Of a DNA stretch of 64,000 nt, positions 18,967-27,948 are shown one piece after another (position 1 is the first letter of the stretch; each line of letters starts with the position of its first letter). The stretch is from positions 496,001-560,000 of the forward strand of contig NZ_BLWI01000008.1 in assembly GCF_013282155.1 (NCBI RefSeq). The letters are read 5' to 3'. Position numbers and translations under genes: made by a program. Source of the DNA: Sulfitobacter sp. HGT1 (GTDB lineage Bacteria; Pseudomonadota; Alphaproteobacteria; Rhodobacterales; Rhodobacteraceae). The notes beneath the pieces were generated by a model. That model was not told where the DNA came from and did no database searches. It worked only from the letters and a program-made list of their open reading frames with translations.

Positions 18967-19869
18967 TCAGTCTTCGTTTGGCCGCCAGCGCCGGTGCACC
19001 CAGAACCATTGTTCGGGATGCGCCTTGACCCGTGCGGCCAGACTGTCGTTCAGGGCCTGCGTCATGGTTATCGCGTCAGAATGCGCGATCGGTGCCTCGA
19101 GCACGGCATCGAAAGACACACCATCAGACTGCCGGATCCCGTAAAACGGGATCAAAAGCGCGTCATAGCGCAAGGCAAGCTCAGCCGCTGAAAGGGCCGT
19201 GTTTGCGGGCTGCCCCAGAAAATCGAGCTTGGGTGCGCCAAAGACATGCTGGTCAAACAACAACACAAGCTGCCCGCCATTCTTGAGGTGCCGCACGAAC
19301 CCTGCCGTGCCGCGCCGCCCTTGCGGAAAAACCGGCCCGCCGAACGCTTCCATGGTTTTCACATAATGCGCGTTGAAATAGGGGTTTTTCATGTCGCGGT
19401 ACAATCCGCCAATGTCAAAGCCCCGCGCAACGAGGCAGGCGCGGGTCGCCTCGTAATTGCCGAAATGCCCGGTGACCAGAATGACCGCCTGCCCCTTGGC
19501 CGCGGCGGCTTGCAAGGCTTTGACACCGGGGCCCCGAGGGGTGTTTTGCGCCATGCGCGCGGGAAAATCGTCAGCAGAATAGTTTTCGATAAAGCTCCGG
19601 CCCACGTTGTTCAGGCACCCGGCAACGATTTCGTCCCTGCGCTTGCGCGTCAAATCAGGCCAGATCAACGACAGGTTTTCGGCAGCGCGACGGCGATACC
19701 CTGCTGCGGGGCCGATCACATGCTGCACGACCCACCCCACAAAGGCCAACCGCGCCCGAAACGGGATCAACAGCGCGACGCGGATCAGCCCGACGATCAA
19801 CGCATTCGTCAAGTAGTGACCTGCGCGCCGCGCAAACGGATCTTGGGGGGGACGCTTCGGATCTGTCAT
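18967..19869 (-). CDS. Lipid A biosynthesis lauroyl/myristoyl acyltransferase (LpxL/HtrB type)
   Basis: Adds a secondary acyl chain to Kdo-lipid A or its precursor at the inner membrane. 300 residues, with a hydrophobic anchor near residues 18-45. The catalytic H-x4-E motif is in VTGHFGNYEATRA, and FDQHVFGAPKLDFLGQPA matches the second conserved block. ATG 19869 (MTDPKRPP) has an AGAGG site, so the longer frame is not used. It converges on the DUF1223 gene and lies downstream of a fliG-like gene with a 66-base gap. Confidence 0.9.
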   Translation of the reverse strand: MTDPKRPPQDPFARRAGHYLTNALIVGLIRVALLIPFRARLAFVGWVVQHVIGPAAGYRRRAAENLSLIWPDLTRKRRDEIVAGCLNNVGRSFIENYSADDFPARMAQNTPRGPGVKALQAAAAKGQAVILVTGHFGNYEATRACLVARGFDIGGLYRDMKNPYFNAHYVKTMEAFGGPVFPQGRRGTAGFVRHLKNGGQLVLLFDQHVFGAPKLDFLGQPANTALSAAELALRYDALLIPFYGIRQSDGVSFDAVLEAPIAHSDAITMTQALNDSLAARVKAHPEQWFWVHRRWRPNED

Positions 19870-19935
19870 ATACCTCTGCCAGATGGCTGCACTATCGCGC
19901 TGTTTACAGCGCGCAAACGCAGGCAACAAGCAGGA

Positions 19936-21009
19936 TCAGGGTTCCTCCTCCTCCTCGACAATCAATTGCAAATCGCCATCCGCCTCCATATCGCGGATCA
20001 CGGTGACAAAGGCGGCCATCGCGTCTTCGGCATCCGAGGGTTTGACCGTCCCCGCATCAGTGACGTCTTCGCGCAACTGATCCGCCATCCGGCCCGACAT
20101 GTTTTCAAGAATAAAGTCGAATACATCTTTCATCCCGGCGGCTTCGGCACCGGCAAGGGCAATCACCAGCTGTGACTGTTCGGCGCGGCGCAATATGGCC
20201 GGAATGTCGCGCGGCGACACCCGTACGGGGATGTTTGCAAAGGTAAAGATCGCTTTGCGCACAGCGGTGGCAAAGCCACGGTCCGCCTCGTCCAGACCGG
20301 TTAACATGTCATCGCGCGTCAGCGAGGTTGAAGAATTCAGGATCGCGCCCAACCGTTCCACCGGCCCTGTATCAAATGCTTTGGGCGGCACGGTGTCCAG
20401 CTGGCTGGCAAGGGAAATACCAATGCGTTCAACCGCTTGGGGCGTGACAGTGCTGGTCAGCGATATCGCATAGGTGATCTGGCGCGCCACCGGCCCGGGA
20501 AGCAGCCCCAACAGTTCGGCTGCCAATGCGACCTTGAGTTTTGACAGCACCACAGCCGCGACTTCGATGCTTTCGTTTTTCACCATCGGCAAAAGGCTGG
20601 CCGCGTCCAACCCCCGCAGACGGTCCCACGGGTCACCCATTTCGCGCACGCCCGCTTCCTTGCGCAGGCGTTCGGCGGTTTGTTTGCTGATTTTTCCGTC
20701 CAGCGCGGAAATGGCCCCGACCATCCCGCCGGGAAAGGACAGCCCGATGCTGTCCAGTTCCTGAGCAAATTCTTCGACGACAGAGGCGAGCGTTTCGCGG
20801 TCAACCGTGCGCATCGCCCCCATTTGCTGGGTCAGGCTGGCCTGAAGCGCCTCCGGCAGATCCTCCAGCGGGATATCCGCCCCCTCGTTCAGCAGCAAAC
20901 GCACCACAATCGCGGCTTTCGCCCGCCGTGACAATCTGGCCGCGCCCGGCAGCGCAGATCCCATCATCTGACCGGGTTGAATTTGCCCTAACGTTGCAAG
21001 TTCATTCAT
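19936..21009 (-). CDS. FliG-like flagellar motor switch protein, isolated from other flagellar genes
   Basis: A 357-residue protein with the three-part FliG layout: an N-terminal domain starting at SRRAKAAIVVRLLLNEGA, a middle domain, and a C-terminal domain with RRAEQSQLVIALAGAEAAG and ENMSGRMADQLREDV, which matches FliG's torque helix region. FliG links the MS ring to the C ring and contacts the stator. No other flagellar gene is in the window, which is unusual; Rhodobacterales are known to carry fliG outside the main flagellar cluster. It ends in an acidic tail (EEEEEP). Whether it is the sole fliG or a paralogue cannot be told here. Confidence 0.8.
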   Translation of the reverse strand: MNELATLGQIQPGQMMGSALPGAARLSRRAKAAIVVRLLLNEGADIPLEDLPEALQASLTQQMGAMRTVDRETLASVVEEFAQELDSIGLSFPGGMVGAISALDGKISKQTAERLRKEAGVREMGDPWDRLRGLDAASLLPMVKNESIEVAAVVLSKLKVALAAELLGLLPGPVARQITYAISLTSTVTPQAVERIGISLASQLDTVPPKAFDTGPVERLGAILNSSTSLTRDDMLTGLDEADRGFATAVRKAIFTFANIPVRVSPRDIPAILRRAEQSQLVIALAGAEAAGMKDVFDFILENMSGRMADQLREDVTDAGTVKPSDAEDAMAAFVTVIRDMEADGDLQLIVEEEEEP

Positions 21010-21088
21010 TAAATTTCATCTCTGACTGCCACTATGCCTTTCAGCGTTGTCGCAGCCAGAAATGAACAAAAAACGAACAGATTTAACC

Positions 21089-21610
21089 TCAGTAGTTAAA
21101 AGTCTGTCCAGTTGCGATGGCAGTGCGCAAAGACGCCTCTGCCCATGTACCCGTCCCGCCATAAGACCGGATCGCGCGCAATTGCGCCAAAGCATCGGCA
21201 ATATTGCCCTGCTCCACCATGCCCTGCCCCATATAGGACCGCGCAAGAATATTGGCCGGGTTCACTTCGAGCGCGCGGGAGTAATACTCCATGCCGATAT
21301 CCGCATTGCCCATTTTACGGTTTGTGAAACCCATATAGGTCAATCTGCGGTCATCATCCTGCGGCATTGCAGCAAGCACGATCTGCGCGCCCGCGTAATC
21401 GCCGGCATAGGCCAGTTGGCGCACCGTTTGATACAGATCGTCCGGTGTCAGACGGCTGTCCTGCGCAGAGGTGCATTTTTTGGTCTTTTTATCAAAAACC
21501 ATGCCCTTTTCACAGGTCACCGTTGGTTTCGGCGGCGTTGATTCTTCGCCAGCGGCAAAAGCGGCGAATGGTAGAGCGGCGGCAAGAGCAGACGCCAGAA
21601 GGACGCGCAT
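21089..21610 (-). CDS. Secreted TPR-repeat protein with CxxG-V-D-T-C motif
   Basis: A 173-residue protein with a signal peptide (MRVLLASALAAALPFAAFAA). The mature N-terminus carries CEKGMVFDKKTKKC, a two-cysteine motif also seen in the small protein at 21711-21866. The remainder contains TPR-like helices, for instance GNADIGMEYYSRALEVNPAN. Similar TPR proteins occur across Rhodobacterales without a known role. It is likely periplasmic, with the TPR part binding partner proteins. It sits 79 bases upstream of the fliG-like gene on the same strand. Confidence 0.75.
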   Translation of the reverse strand: MRVLLASALAAALPFAAFAAGEESTPPKPTVTCEKGMVFDKKTKKCTSAQDSRLTPDDLYQTVRQLAYAGDYAGAQIVLAAMPQDDDRRLTYMGFTNRKMGNADIGMEYYSRALEVNPANILARSYMGQGMVEQGNIADALAQLRAIRSYGGTGTWAEASLRTAIATGQTFNY

Positions 21611-21710
21611 AACGGAATTCCCTAAGCCTATTCAAAGTAATTCGATCTTACTTTTACTTTACCTAGGGCAAAGTGAAACTAGTGAAATAATATTCACGTT
21701 TACTTGGGGA

Positions 21711-21866
21711 TCAGGACGTTGCCGCCGTCACACATGTCGCCGTTTCGGCATCATACACGGTCCCTTCGGCGCAAGACATCGCATGTTCTGGCGACGAACA
21801 TGCTGCAAAGCCAAAGGTTGGAAGCACCACAAGGGCCAAAGTCGACAAGGTAAATGCAAGTTTCAT
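21711..21866 (-). CDS. Small secreted two-cysteine-motif protein
   Basis: A 51-residue protein starting at MKLAFTLSTLALVVLPTFG, a signal peptide, with AAAGGAG ribosome site upstream of the ATG at 21866. The mature part is only about 30 residues and contains CAEGTVYDAETATC, the same C-x2-G-x-V-[FY]-D-x2-T-x2-C pattern as in the next gene downstream. A further Cys pair lies before it (AACSSPEHAMSC). It would fold around one or two disulfides in the periplasm. No function is recognised. The good ribosome site and motif conservation support a real gene despite its size. Confidence 0.65.
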   Translation of the reverse strand: MKLAFTLSTLALVVLPTFGFAACSSPEHAMSCAEGTVYDAETATCVTAATS

Positions 21867-21967
21867 CAGACTACTCCTTTGAGACGCATCAAAGCGTACA
21901 ACGGCTTTGTGCGTTCTCAAAGGAATATTGCAAATCAGCCTATCTGATCGGTTAATTCGCCCTGAAA

Positions 21968-23272
21968 TCAGTCTTTAAAGACGCGGGCAAAGATCGTGTC
22001 GACATGTTTGGTGTGATAGGCAAGGTCGAATTTTTCTTCGATTTCCTCGGCACTTAGCGCGGCCAGAACCTCTGGGTCGGCCAGCAATTCCGTTTTGAAA
22101 TCCTTGCCCTCTTCCCAGACTTTCATCGCATTGCGCTGCACCAGCTTATAGCTGTCTTCGCGGCTGACGCCTGCCTGTGTCAACGCCAGCAAAACCCGCT
22201 GAGACATCACCAAGCCGCTGAATTTATTCATGTTGGCCAGCATGTTGTCAGGATAGATCAGCATCTTGTCGATCACGCCGGTCAACCGGTGCAACGCGAA
22301 ATCAAGGGTGATCGTGGTGTCCGGCCCGATCGCACGCTCGACCGAGGAATGCGAGATGTCACGCTCGTGCCACAGGGTGACGTTTTCCATCGCAGGGATC
22401 ACGGCCATTCGAATCGTACGGGCAAGACCGGTCAGGTTTTCGGTCAGCACCGGGTTCTTTTTATGGGGCATCGCCGAGGAGCCCTTTTGACCTGCCGAGA
22501 AGAACTCGGCACCCTCGAGAACTTCGGTGCGCTGCATGTGGCGCACTTCGGTGGCGACGTTTTCGATGGAGCTGGCAACAACACCAAGGGCCGCAAAGAA
22601 CGCCGCGTGACGGTCGCGCGGGATGACCTGTGTGCTGATCGGTTCGGGGACAAGACCCAACTGCTCGCAGACGTGCTCTTCTACGCGGGGGTCGATGTTG
22701 GCGAATGTGCCGACAGCGCCCGAGATCGCACCGGTGGCGATTTCTTCGCGGGCGGTTTTCAGGCGGGTCAGGTTGCGGTCCATTTCGGCATAGAAACGCG
22801 CGAAGGTCAGGCCCATCGTGGTCGGTTCGGCGTGAATGCCGTGGCTGCGGCCCACCCGCAATGTGTCTTTATGTTCAATCGCGCGGCGCTTGAGGGCGGC
22901 CAGAAGATGCCCCATATCGTCGATCAGGATATCGGCAGCGCGGGTCAGCTGGACGTTGAAACATGTGTCGAGCACATCCGAAGATGTCATGCCCTGATGC
23001 ACGAAACGCGCCTCGTCGCTGCCCACATGTTCGGCCAGATGGGTCAGGAACGCGATAACGTCATGTTTGGTCACGGCTTCGATTTCGTCGATGCGGGCCA
23101 CGTCAAATTCAACGTCTTTGGCTTTCCAGACCGCGTCGGCATTGGCCTGCGGGATCACGCCCAGCCTGGCCATCGCGTCACAGGCATGCGCCTCGATCTC
23201 GAACCAGATGCGGAACTTGGTTTCGGGGGACCAGATTGCAACCATCTCGGGGCGGGAATAGCGGGGAATCAT
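21968..23272 (-). CDS. purB: Adenylosuccinate lyase
   Basis: Catalyses two steps in purine synthesis: SAICAR to AICAR and adenylosuccinate to AMP. 434 residues, the usual length. The fumarase/aspartase superfamily signature GQKGSSAMPHKKNPV is present, and TSSDVLDTC and HGIHAEPTTMG match the family's other active-site blocks. Translation starts at MIPRYSRPEM. It appears monocistronic; the 257 bases upstream to the divergent metC show no other gene. Confidence 0.96.
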   Translation of the reverse strand: MIPRYSRPEMVAIWSPETKFRIWFEIEAHACDAMARLGVIPQANADAVWKAKDVEFDVARIDEIEAVTKHDVIAFLTHLAEHVGSDEARFVHQGMTSSDVLDTCFNVQLTRAADILIDDMGHLLAALKRRAIEHKDTLRVGRSHGIHAEPTTMGLTFARFYAEMDRNLTRLKTAREEIATGAISGAVGTFANIDPRVEEHVCEQLGLVPEPISTQVIPRDRHAAFFAALGVVASSIENVATEVRHMQRTEVLEGAEFFSAGQKGSSAMPHKKNPVLTENLTGLARTIRMAVIPAMENVTLWHERDISHSSVERAIGPDTTITLDFALHRLTGVIDKMLIYPDNMLANMNKFSGLVMSQRVLLALTQAGVSREDSYKLVQRNAMKVWEEGKDFKTELLADPEVLAALSAEEIEEKFDLAYHTKHVDTIFARVFKD

Positions 23273-23529
23273 GCGTGATACCTTTATCTAGGGGCGTAGG
23301 GGTTCGAGCGCGGCATAGACCGCGGGGGGGTAAAGAACAAGGCTCAACGGGGGTTTGCGGGCATCCGGCGTGGCGTTTGGCCGGAATTAAGGATGCCTCC
23401 GGCAGGAGTTTAAGGGGCAAAATGAAAGGGAACGTGGCGTTCAGTGATTTACGGGCTGGCAGTTTTGCAAGGCGCGGGTTTAGGTGTAGGAGATTGAAAA
23501 CAGGTCATCTTTGAGGAGTGGCGCAAACC

Positions 23530-24678
23530 ATGTCTGATACTTCACGATTGAGCCCCGCCACCATCGCAGCACAGGCCGCCGGTGCGGTCGACCCGCAAAG
23601 CGGTGGTGTTGTGCCGCCTTTGCAAATGGCCACCACCTATTTGCGCGATGCGCAGTATCAGCCCTTGCGGCCTGACAATATTTACCTCCGCGATCAAAGC
23701 GATATCGTGCGGGTCGCGGAAACCGTGCTGGCCCAGCTTGAGGGGGCCGCCGAGGCGTTGTTGTTCCCTTCGGGCATGGCCGCGATTGCAGCGGCGTTTC
23801 GCACCGTTCCGAATGGTGGCTGCGTTTTGGTGCAGTCGCAAATCTATTGGGGGACGACCAAATGGCTGCGCGATTTCTGCACCCGTCGCGATATCGCCTT
23901 GCACGAGGTGGAAGCATCGGATGCCACCGCGTTCGAGACCGCCTGTGTTGCGCTTGAACCGTCGCTTGTGCTGATCGAGACCCCGTCGAACCCGTGGCTG
24001 CGGGTCACGGATATCGAGGCTGCCGCCAGAGCCGTTCACGCCGTTGGGGGGTTGTTGATGGTCGACAGCACCGCCGCCACCCCTGTGTTGCAAAGGCCGC
24101 TGGCCTTGGGGGCTGACATCGTGATGCATTCGGCCACCAAGGGGATCAACGGCCATTCGGATGTCTTGGCGGGTGTGTTGGCAACCAACGACGCGGACGC
24201 GCCGATCTGGACGGATATCAAGGCGGACCGCCATGATGCGGGCGCGGTCATTGGCCCCTTTGAGGCATGGTTGCTGGTGCGCGGTATGCGGACCCTACCC
24301 TTGCGGATGCGGGAAATGTCGCGCAACGCCCAAGCCCTGGCTGAGTTTCTGGACCAGCATGAGCAGGTGGAAACCGTGATGTATCCCGGATTGCCGCATC
24401 ATCCCGGCTTTGATGTCGCCACCCGCCAGATGAGCGGCGGCTTTGGGCCGTTGCTATCCTTTGTCGTGAAAGGCGGTGCACCTGCCGCCTTGGCCGCTGC
24501 CGGCAAACTGGCGCTGTTTCACCGTGCGACATCCTTGGGCGGGGTCGAAAGTCTGGTCGAACATCGCCACACGATCGAGCCGCATACCGGCATTCCCGAG
24601 GGTCTGTTGCGCCTGTCGGTGGGGATCGAGGATATCGAGGACCTGAAAGCGGATCTGAGCCAAGCCCTCGCGGTCTGA
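23530..24678 (+). CDS. metC: Cystathionine beta-lyase, PLP dependent
   Basis: A 382-residue enzyme of the Cys/Met metabolism PLP family, most like cystathionine beta-lyase, which splits cystathionine to homocysteine, pyruvate and ammonia. The PLP lysine is in HSATKGINGHSD. The short gap between FPSGMAAIAAAF and IYWGTTKW, and the C-terminal ASLGGVESLVEHRHTI, fit MetC. I start at ATG 23530 (MSDTSRL) with GAGGAG upstream; a GTG four codons earlier overlaps that site. It has its own terminator and is divergent from purB. Gamma-lyase or gamma-synthase activity cannot be excluded from sequence. Confidence 0.88.
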   Translation: MSDTSRLSPATIAAQAAGAVDPQSGGVVPPLQMATTYLRDAQYQPLRPDNIYLRDQSDIVRVAETVLAQLEGAAEALLFPSGMAAIAAAFRTVPNGGCVLVQSQIYWGTTKWLRDFCTRRDIALHEVEASDATAFETACVALEPSLVLIETPSNPWLRVTDIEAAARAVHAVGGLLMVDSTAATPVLQRPLALGADIVMHSATKGINGHSDVLAGVLATNDADAPIWTDIKADRHDAGAVIGPFEAWLLVRGMRTLPLRMREMSRNAQALAEFLDQHEQVETVMYPGLPHHPGFDVATRQMSGGFGPLLSFVVKGGAPAALAAAGKLALFHRATSLGGVESLVEHRHTIEPHTGIPEGLLRLSVGIEDIEDLKADLSQALAV

Positions 24679-24693
24679 CTTTGACCTGCAATG

Positions 24694-24732
24694 AAAAGCG
24701 GCGCGTCTGGTGAACGGGCGCGCCGCTTTTTT
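24694..24732 (+). terminator. Rho-independent terminator after metC
   Basis: AAAAGCGGCGCG pairs with CGCGCCGCTTTT around a 13-base loop and is followed by a T run, 16 bases after the metC stop. It separates metC from the arsenic operon. Confidence 0.85.
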
Positions 24733-24777
24733 ATTGCCCGTGCGGCATGTTTCTGCGGCAAATCAAATCAAACCCCG

Positions 24778-24818
24778 TTGACAGGCCTTCCATACTTCAA
24801 ATATTCATGAAATATGGA
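24778..24818 (+). promoter_or_regulatory. Promoter and ArsR-type operator of the arsenic operon
   Basis: A consensus -35 TTGACA (24778-24783) is followed after 17-18 bases by a -10-like ATATTC/TATTCA (24801-24807). A dyad covers the -10 and the expected start point: outer arms TCCATA / TATGGA (24789-24794 and 24813-24818) and inner arms TTCA / TGAA. This matches the size and position of ArsR operators, where repressor binding blocks RNA polymerase. The predicted transcript start is near 24813, so the mRNA would be nearly leaderless. Confidence 0.65.
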
Positions 24819-25656
24819 ATCAATGCTCATCGACCGCCTCTCCACCCTGAGTCATCCGCAAAGGATGGGAGTGTTCCGCTTGCTGATGCGGCGCTGTCCG
24901 GATGCGCTGCCTGCGGGTGAAATTGCCCAAGCGCTGGACCTCAAAGCCAGCACGGCATCGGTGTATCTGTCTGCCTTGACCCAAGCGGGGCTGATTTCGC
25001 AACGCCGTGACGGGACGCGGTTGCTTTATGCCGTCAATCTGGATGCCACCCGCGAGGTCGTGTCGGATCTGTTTCTGGACTGCTGCCGGGGGCGCGCCGA
25101 TCTGTGTCCGCCGCAGTTTGCCGGTCTTCTTGAGGGGATCGCCCCCGCATCTGGGCCGAAATTCACCGTCTTGTTCCTGTGTACCGGCAACTCGGCCCGT
25201 TCGATCCTGGCTGAAACCATTTTGCGCGACATGGCGGGTGACCGGTTCACGGCCTATTCCGCAGGCACAGCGCACCGGTCCGAACTGAACCCCTTTGCCG
25301 TTGAAATGCTGCGGAGCAAGGGGCATGACGTGTCCCCCCTTCGGTCCAAGAATCTTGCCGAGTTTCAGGGGCCAGACGCGCCCAAGATGGATTTCGTCTT
25401 TACCGTTTGTGATCGCGCCGCGAACGAAGACTGTCCAACATGGCGCGGACACCCCGTTTCGGGCCATTGGGGCATGGCAGACCCTGTGAAAGCCGAAGGA
25501 ACCGAAGCGGAAAAGCGTCTTGCCTTTCACCAGACCTATGGCGCGCTGCACAACCGGATCAGCGCTTTTACGTCGCTGTCGTTCGAAGCGTTGGACCGTG
25601 CGGCCTTGCAAAAACACGTCGACGCCATCGGCAAAGACATATCCACACAGGAATAG
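24814..25656 (+). CDS. ArsR-type repressor fused to arsenate reductase (ArsC, low-MW phosphatase fold)
   Basis: A 280-residue two-domain protein. Residues 1-100 form an ArsR/SmtB winged helix (ALDLKASTASVYLSALTQAG is the recognition region), with Cys90, Cys91 and Cys98 after it as candidate arsenite-sensing thiols. Residues 115-275 are a low-molecular-weight phosphatase-type arsenate reductase: the P-loop CTGNSAR (Cys123-Arg129) and a redox pair in VCDRAANEDCP. One polypeptide thus senses As(III) and makes it from As(V). Fused ArsR-ArsC proteins are known. The ATG at 24814 lies inside the operator, so ATG 24823 (MLIDRL) is an alternative. It is the first gene of an operon with GAPDH and arsJ, four bases before GAPDH. 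Confidence 0.9.
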   Translation: MESMLIDRLSTLSHPQRMGVFRLLMRRCPDALPAGEIAQALDLKASTASVYLSALTQAGLISQRRDGTRLLYAVNLDATREVVSDLFLDCCRGRADLCPPQFAGLLEGIAPASGPKFTVLFLCTGNSARSILAETILRDMAGDRFTAYSAGTAHRSELNPFAVEMLRSKGHDVSPLRSKNLAEFQGPDAPKMDFVFTVCDRAANEDCPTWRGHPVSGHWGMADPVKAEGTEAEKRLAFHQTYGALHNRISAFTSLSFEALDRAALQKHVDAIGKDISTQE

Positions 25657-25659
25657 ATC

Positions 25660-26658
25660 ATGACAACCTATGCACTTAACGGCCTTGGCCGGATCGGTAA
25701 AATTGCCCTGCGCCCCCTGCTGGAACGCGGGGCCAAGATCGCCTTTATCAATGATGCGGTGGGCGATCCGGCGATGCACGCGCATCTGCTGGAATTTGAT
25801 TCCGTTCACGGACGCTGGCCCGCCAAATTCGAGGCCGATGCAGATGCGATCAGCATCGATGGCATGCGCATTCCGGTCACCGGCACCCGCAATCTGGAAG
25901 ACCTGCCCTTGGAGGGCGTTGATGTCGTGATCGACTGCACCGGCGCGTTCAAGACCGAAGCCAAGCTGGCCCCGTATTTTGCAGCTGGCGTGAAAAAGGT
26001 CATCGTATCGGCCCCGGTCAAGGACGGCCCCACGGCGAACATCGTTTATGGTGTGAATGACGAGATCTATGACGCGGACACCCACCAGATCATCACAGCG
26101 GCAAGCTGTACGACGAATTGCCTGGCACCGGTGGTCAAGGTATTGCTGGACGGGATCGGCATCAAACACGGGTCCATCACCACGATCCATGACGTGACCA
26201 ATACCCAGACGATTGTGGACCGCCCCGCCAAGGACTTGCGCCGCGCGCGGTCGGCTTTGACCAACCTGATCCCCACCACGACCGGATCGGCGACGGCGAT
26301 CACATTGATCTATCCCGAACTGGCCGGAAAGCTGAACGGCCATGCGGTGCGCGTGCCGTTGCTGAACGCCTCCATCACCGATTGCGTGTTTGAAATGGCC
26401 CGCGAAACGACGGTGGAGGAAGTAAACGCCCTGTTCGAGACCGCCGCCAATGGCCCGCTTCAGGGTATCCTGGGCTATGAGACCCGGCCTTTGGTGTCAT
26501 CGGATTACACGAACGATACCCGCAGCAGTATCATCGACGCGCCATCGACGATGGTGGTGAATGGCACGCAGGTGAAAATCTATGCGTGGTATGATAATGA
26601 ATACGGCTATGCCTACCGGCTGGTCGATGTGGCCTTGATGGTTGGGGGCAAGCTGTGA
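25660..26658 (+). CDS. ArsJ-associated glyceraldehyde-3-phosphate dehydrogenase
   Basis: A 332-residue GAPDH. The Rossmann motif [16 protein letters not shown] and the catalytic [13 protein letters not shown] (Cys150) are intact, and the following IHDVTNTQT is of the ars-linked type. In arsJ operons this enzyme uses arsenate in place of phosphate to make 1-arseno-3-phosphoglycerate, which ArsJ exports; that role is established for homologues and inferred here from context. It begins four bases after the ArsR-ArsC stop and overlaps arsJ by four bases (GTGA). The housekeeping gap gene is probably elsewhere. Confidence 0.9.
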   Translation: MTTYALNGLGRIGKIALRPLLERGAKIAFINDAVGDPAMHAHLLEFDSVHGRWPAKFEADADAISIDGMRIPVTGTRNLEDLPLEGVDVVIDCTGAFKTEAKLAPYFAAGVKKVIVSAPVKDGPTANIVYGVNDEIYDADTHQIITAASCTTNCLAPVVKVLLDGIGIKHGSITTIHDVTNTQTIVDRPAKDLRRARSALTNLIPTTTGSATAITLIYPELAGKLNGHAVRVPLLNASITDCVFEMARETTVEEVNALFETAANGPLQGILGYETRPLVSSDYTNDTRSSIIDAPSTMVVNGTQVKIYAWYDNEYGYAYRLVDVALMVGGKL

Positions 26659-27920
26659 CACGCCCTGCGGGCTTTGCAGCCTATATGACGGTGACGGCGG
26701 CCTATTGGGCCTTCATGCTGACCGACGGTGCCCTGCGGATGCTGGTGCTGCTGCATTTCCACACGCTGGGCTTTTCGCCGGTGCAACTGGCCTATCTGTT
26801 TGTGCTGTACGAAATCGCAGGTGTTGTGACCAACCTGTCGGCGGGGTGGATCGCCGCGCGGTTTGGTCTGACGGCGACGCTTTATGCCGGGCTTGCCCTG
26901 CAGGTGGTCGCGTTACTGGCGCTGGCGCAGCTTGATCCGGCGTGGGGCATCACCGCGTCTGTCGTCTTTGTCATGCTGGTGCAGGGCATGTCGGGCGTTG
27001 CCAAGGATCTGGCCAAGATGAGCTCCAAAAGTGCGGTGAAAATCCTTGCCCCTACGGATGGTGGCGGGTTGTTTCGCTGGGTAGCGCTGCTGACCGGTTC
27101 AAAGAATGCCGTCAAGGGCTGCGGATTTTTGCTGGGGGCGGCGCTGTTGGCCATACTGGGGTTTGTCCCGTCGGTGCTGACGATGGCCGCGATCCTGTTT
27201 GTCATCCTTGCCGGTGTTGTCGTCGGGATGCCAACGGGCCTGCCGGTCGGGCGCAAGGATGCAAAATTCCTTGAGGTGTTTTCAAAGAACCGCAACATCA
27301 ACTGGCTCAGCGCTGCGCGGCTGTTTTTGTTCGGGGCGCGGGATGTGTGGTTTGTGGTGGGCATCCCGATCTATTTCTATGCGGTGCTGTCTGACGGATC
27401 AGAGGCCGGTAACCGTGCCGCGTTCTTTATGATCGGGTCGTTCATGGCGGTGTGGACCATCCTTTACGGCGTCGTGCAGGGCTGGGCACCGCGCATTTTG
27501 CGGGCGGCATCCCGCAGTGACGCACAGATTTTGGCGCAGGCGCGGGCATGGGTCGCGGCGCTAGTGATCGTGCCGACAGCGCTGGCCGCTTTGGTCTGGG
27601 TCGCCCCCGCGCCGTCCACCCCGCTCACGGTGACACTCGTTCTGGGCCTGCTGGTTTTCGGAGGGATTTTTGCCGTGAATTCAGCGCTCCATTCCTTTTT
27701 GATCCTCAGCTTTACCGATGCGAAACGGGTCACGATGGATGTGGGGTTCTACTATATGTCCAACGCGGCGGGGCGGTTGGTGGGGACCGTGCTGTCGGGC
27801 CTGACCTATCAACTGGGCGGGCTTGCGCTGTGCCTGGGTACGGCGGCGGTGATGATCGCCATCAGCTTGCTTGCCACAGCGCAGCTTGATGACCGATCCC
27901 CTGACACGGCAGCGGTGTAA
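26655..27920 (+). CDS. arsJ: Organoarsenical efflux transporter ArsJ (MFS)
   Basis: A 421-residue major facilitator with about 12 membrane segments. The sequence fits ArsJ, for instance [19 protein letters not shown] between early helices and [16 protein letters not shown] in the second half. It exports 1-arseno-3-phosphoglycerate, which breaks down outside to arsenate. Translation starts at GTG 26655, overlapping the GAPDH stop, so the two products are coupled. It is the last gene of the operon. Its 3' end meets the opposing molybdoenzyme gene, with a perfect 8-bp hairpin (27931-27952) between the stops. Confidence 0.9.
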   Translation: MTRPAGFAAYMTVTAAYWAFMLTDGALRMLVLLHFHTLGFSPVQLAYLFVLYEIAGVVTNLSAGWIAARFGLTATLYAGLALQVVALLALAQLDPAWGITASVVFVMLVQGMSGVAKDLAKMSSKSAVKILAPTDGGGLFRWVALLTGSKNAVKGCGFLLGAALLAILGFVPSVLTMAAILFVILAGVVVGMPTGLPVGRKDAKFLEVFSKNRNINWLSAARLFLFGARDVWFVVGIPIYFYAVLSDGSEAGNRAAFFMIGSFMAVWTILYGVVQGWAPRILRAASRSDAQILAQARAWVAALVIVPTALAALVWVAPAPSTPLTVTLVLGLLVFGGIFAVNSALHSFLILSFTDAKRVTMDVGFYYMSNAAGRLVGTVLSGLTYQLGGLALCLGTAAVMIAISLLATAQLDDRSPDTAAV

Positions 27921-27948
27921 CCCTTCTGATCTGAGCGCCGGATCGCGC

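Noticed and set aside
23273-23529. Gene in the gap between purB and metC
   Set aside because: Short frames on both strands lack a ribosome site or a domain; the gap most likely holds two divergent promoters.
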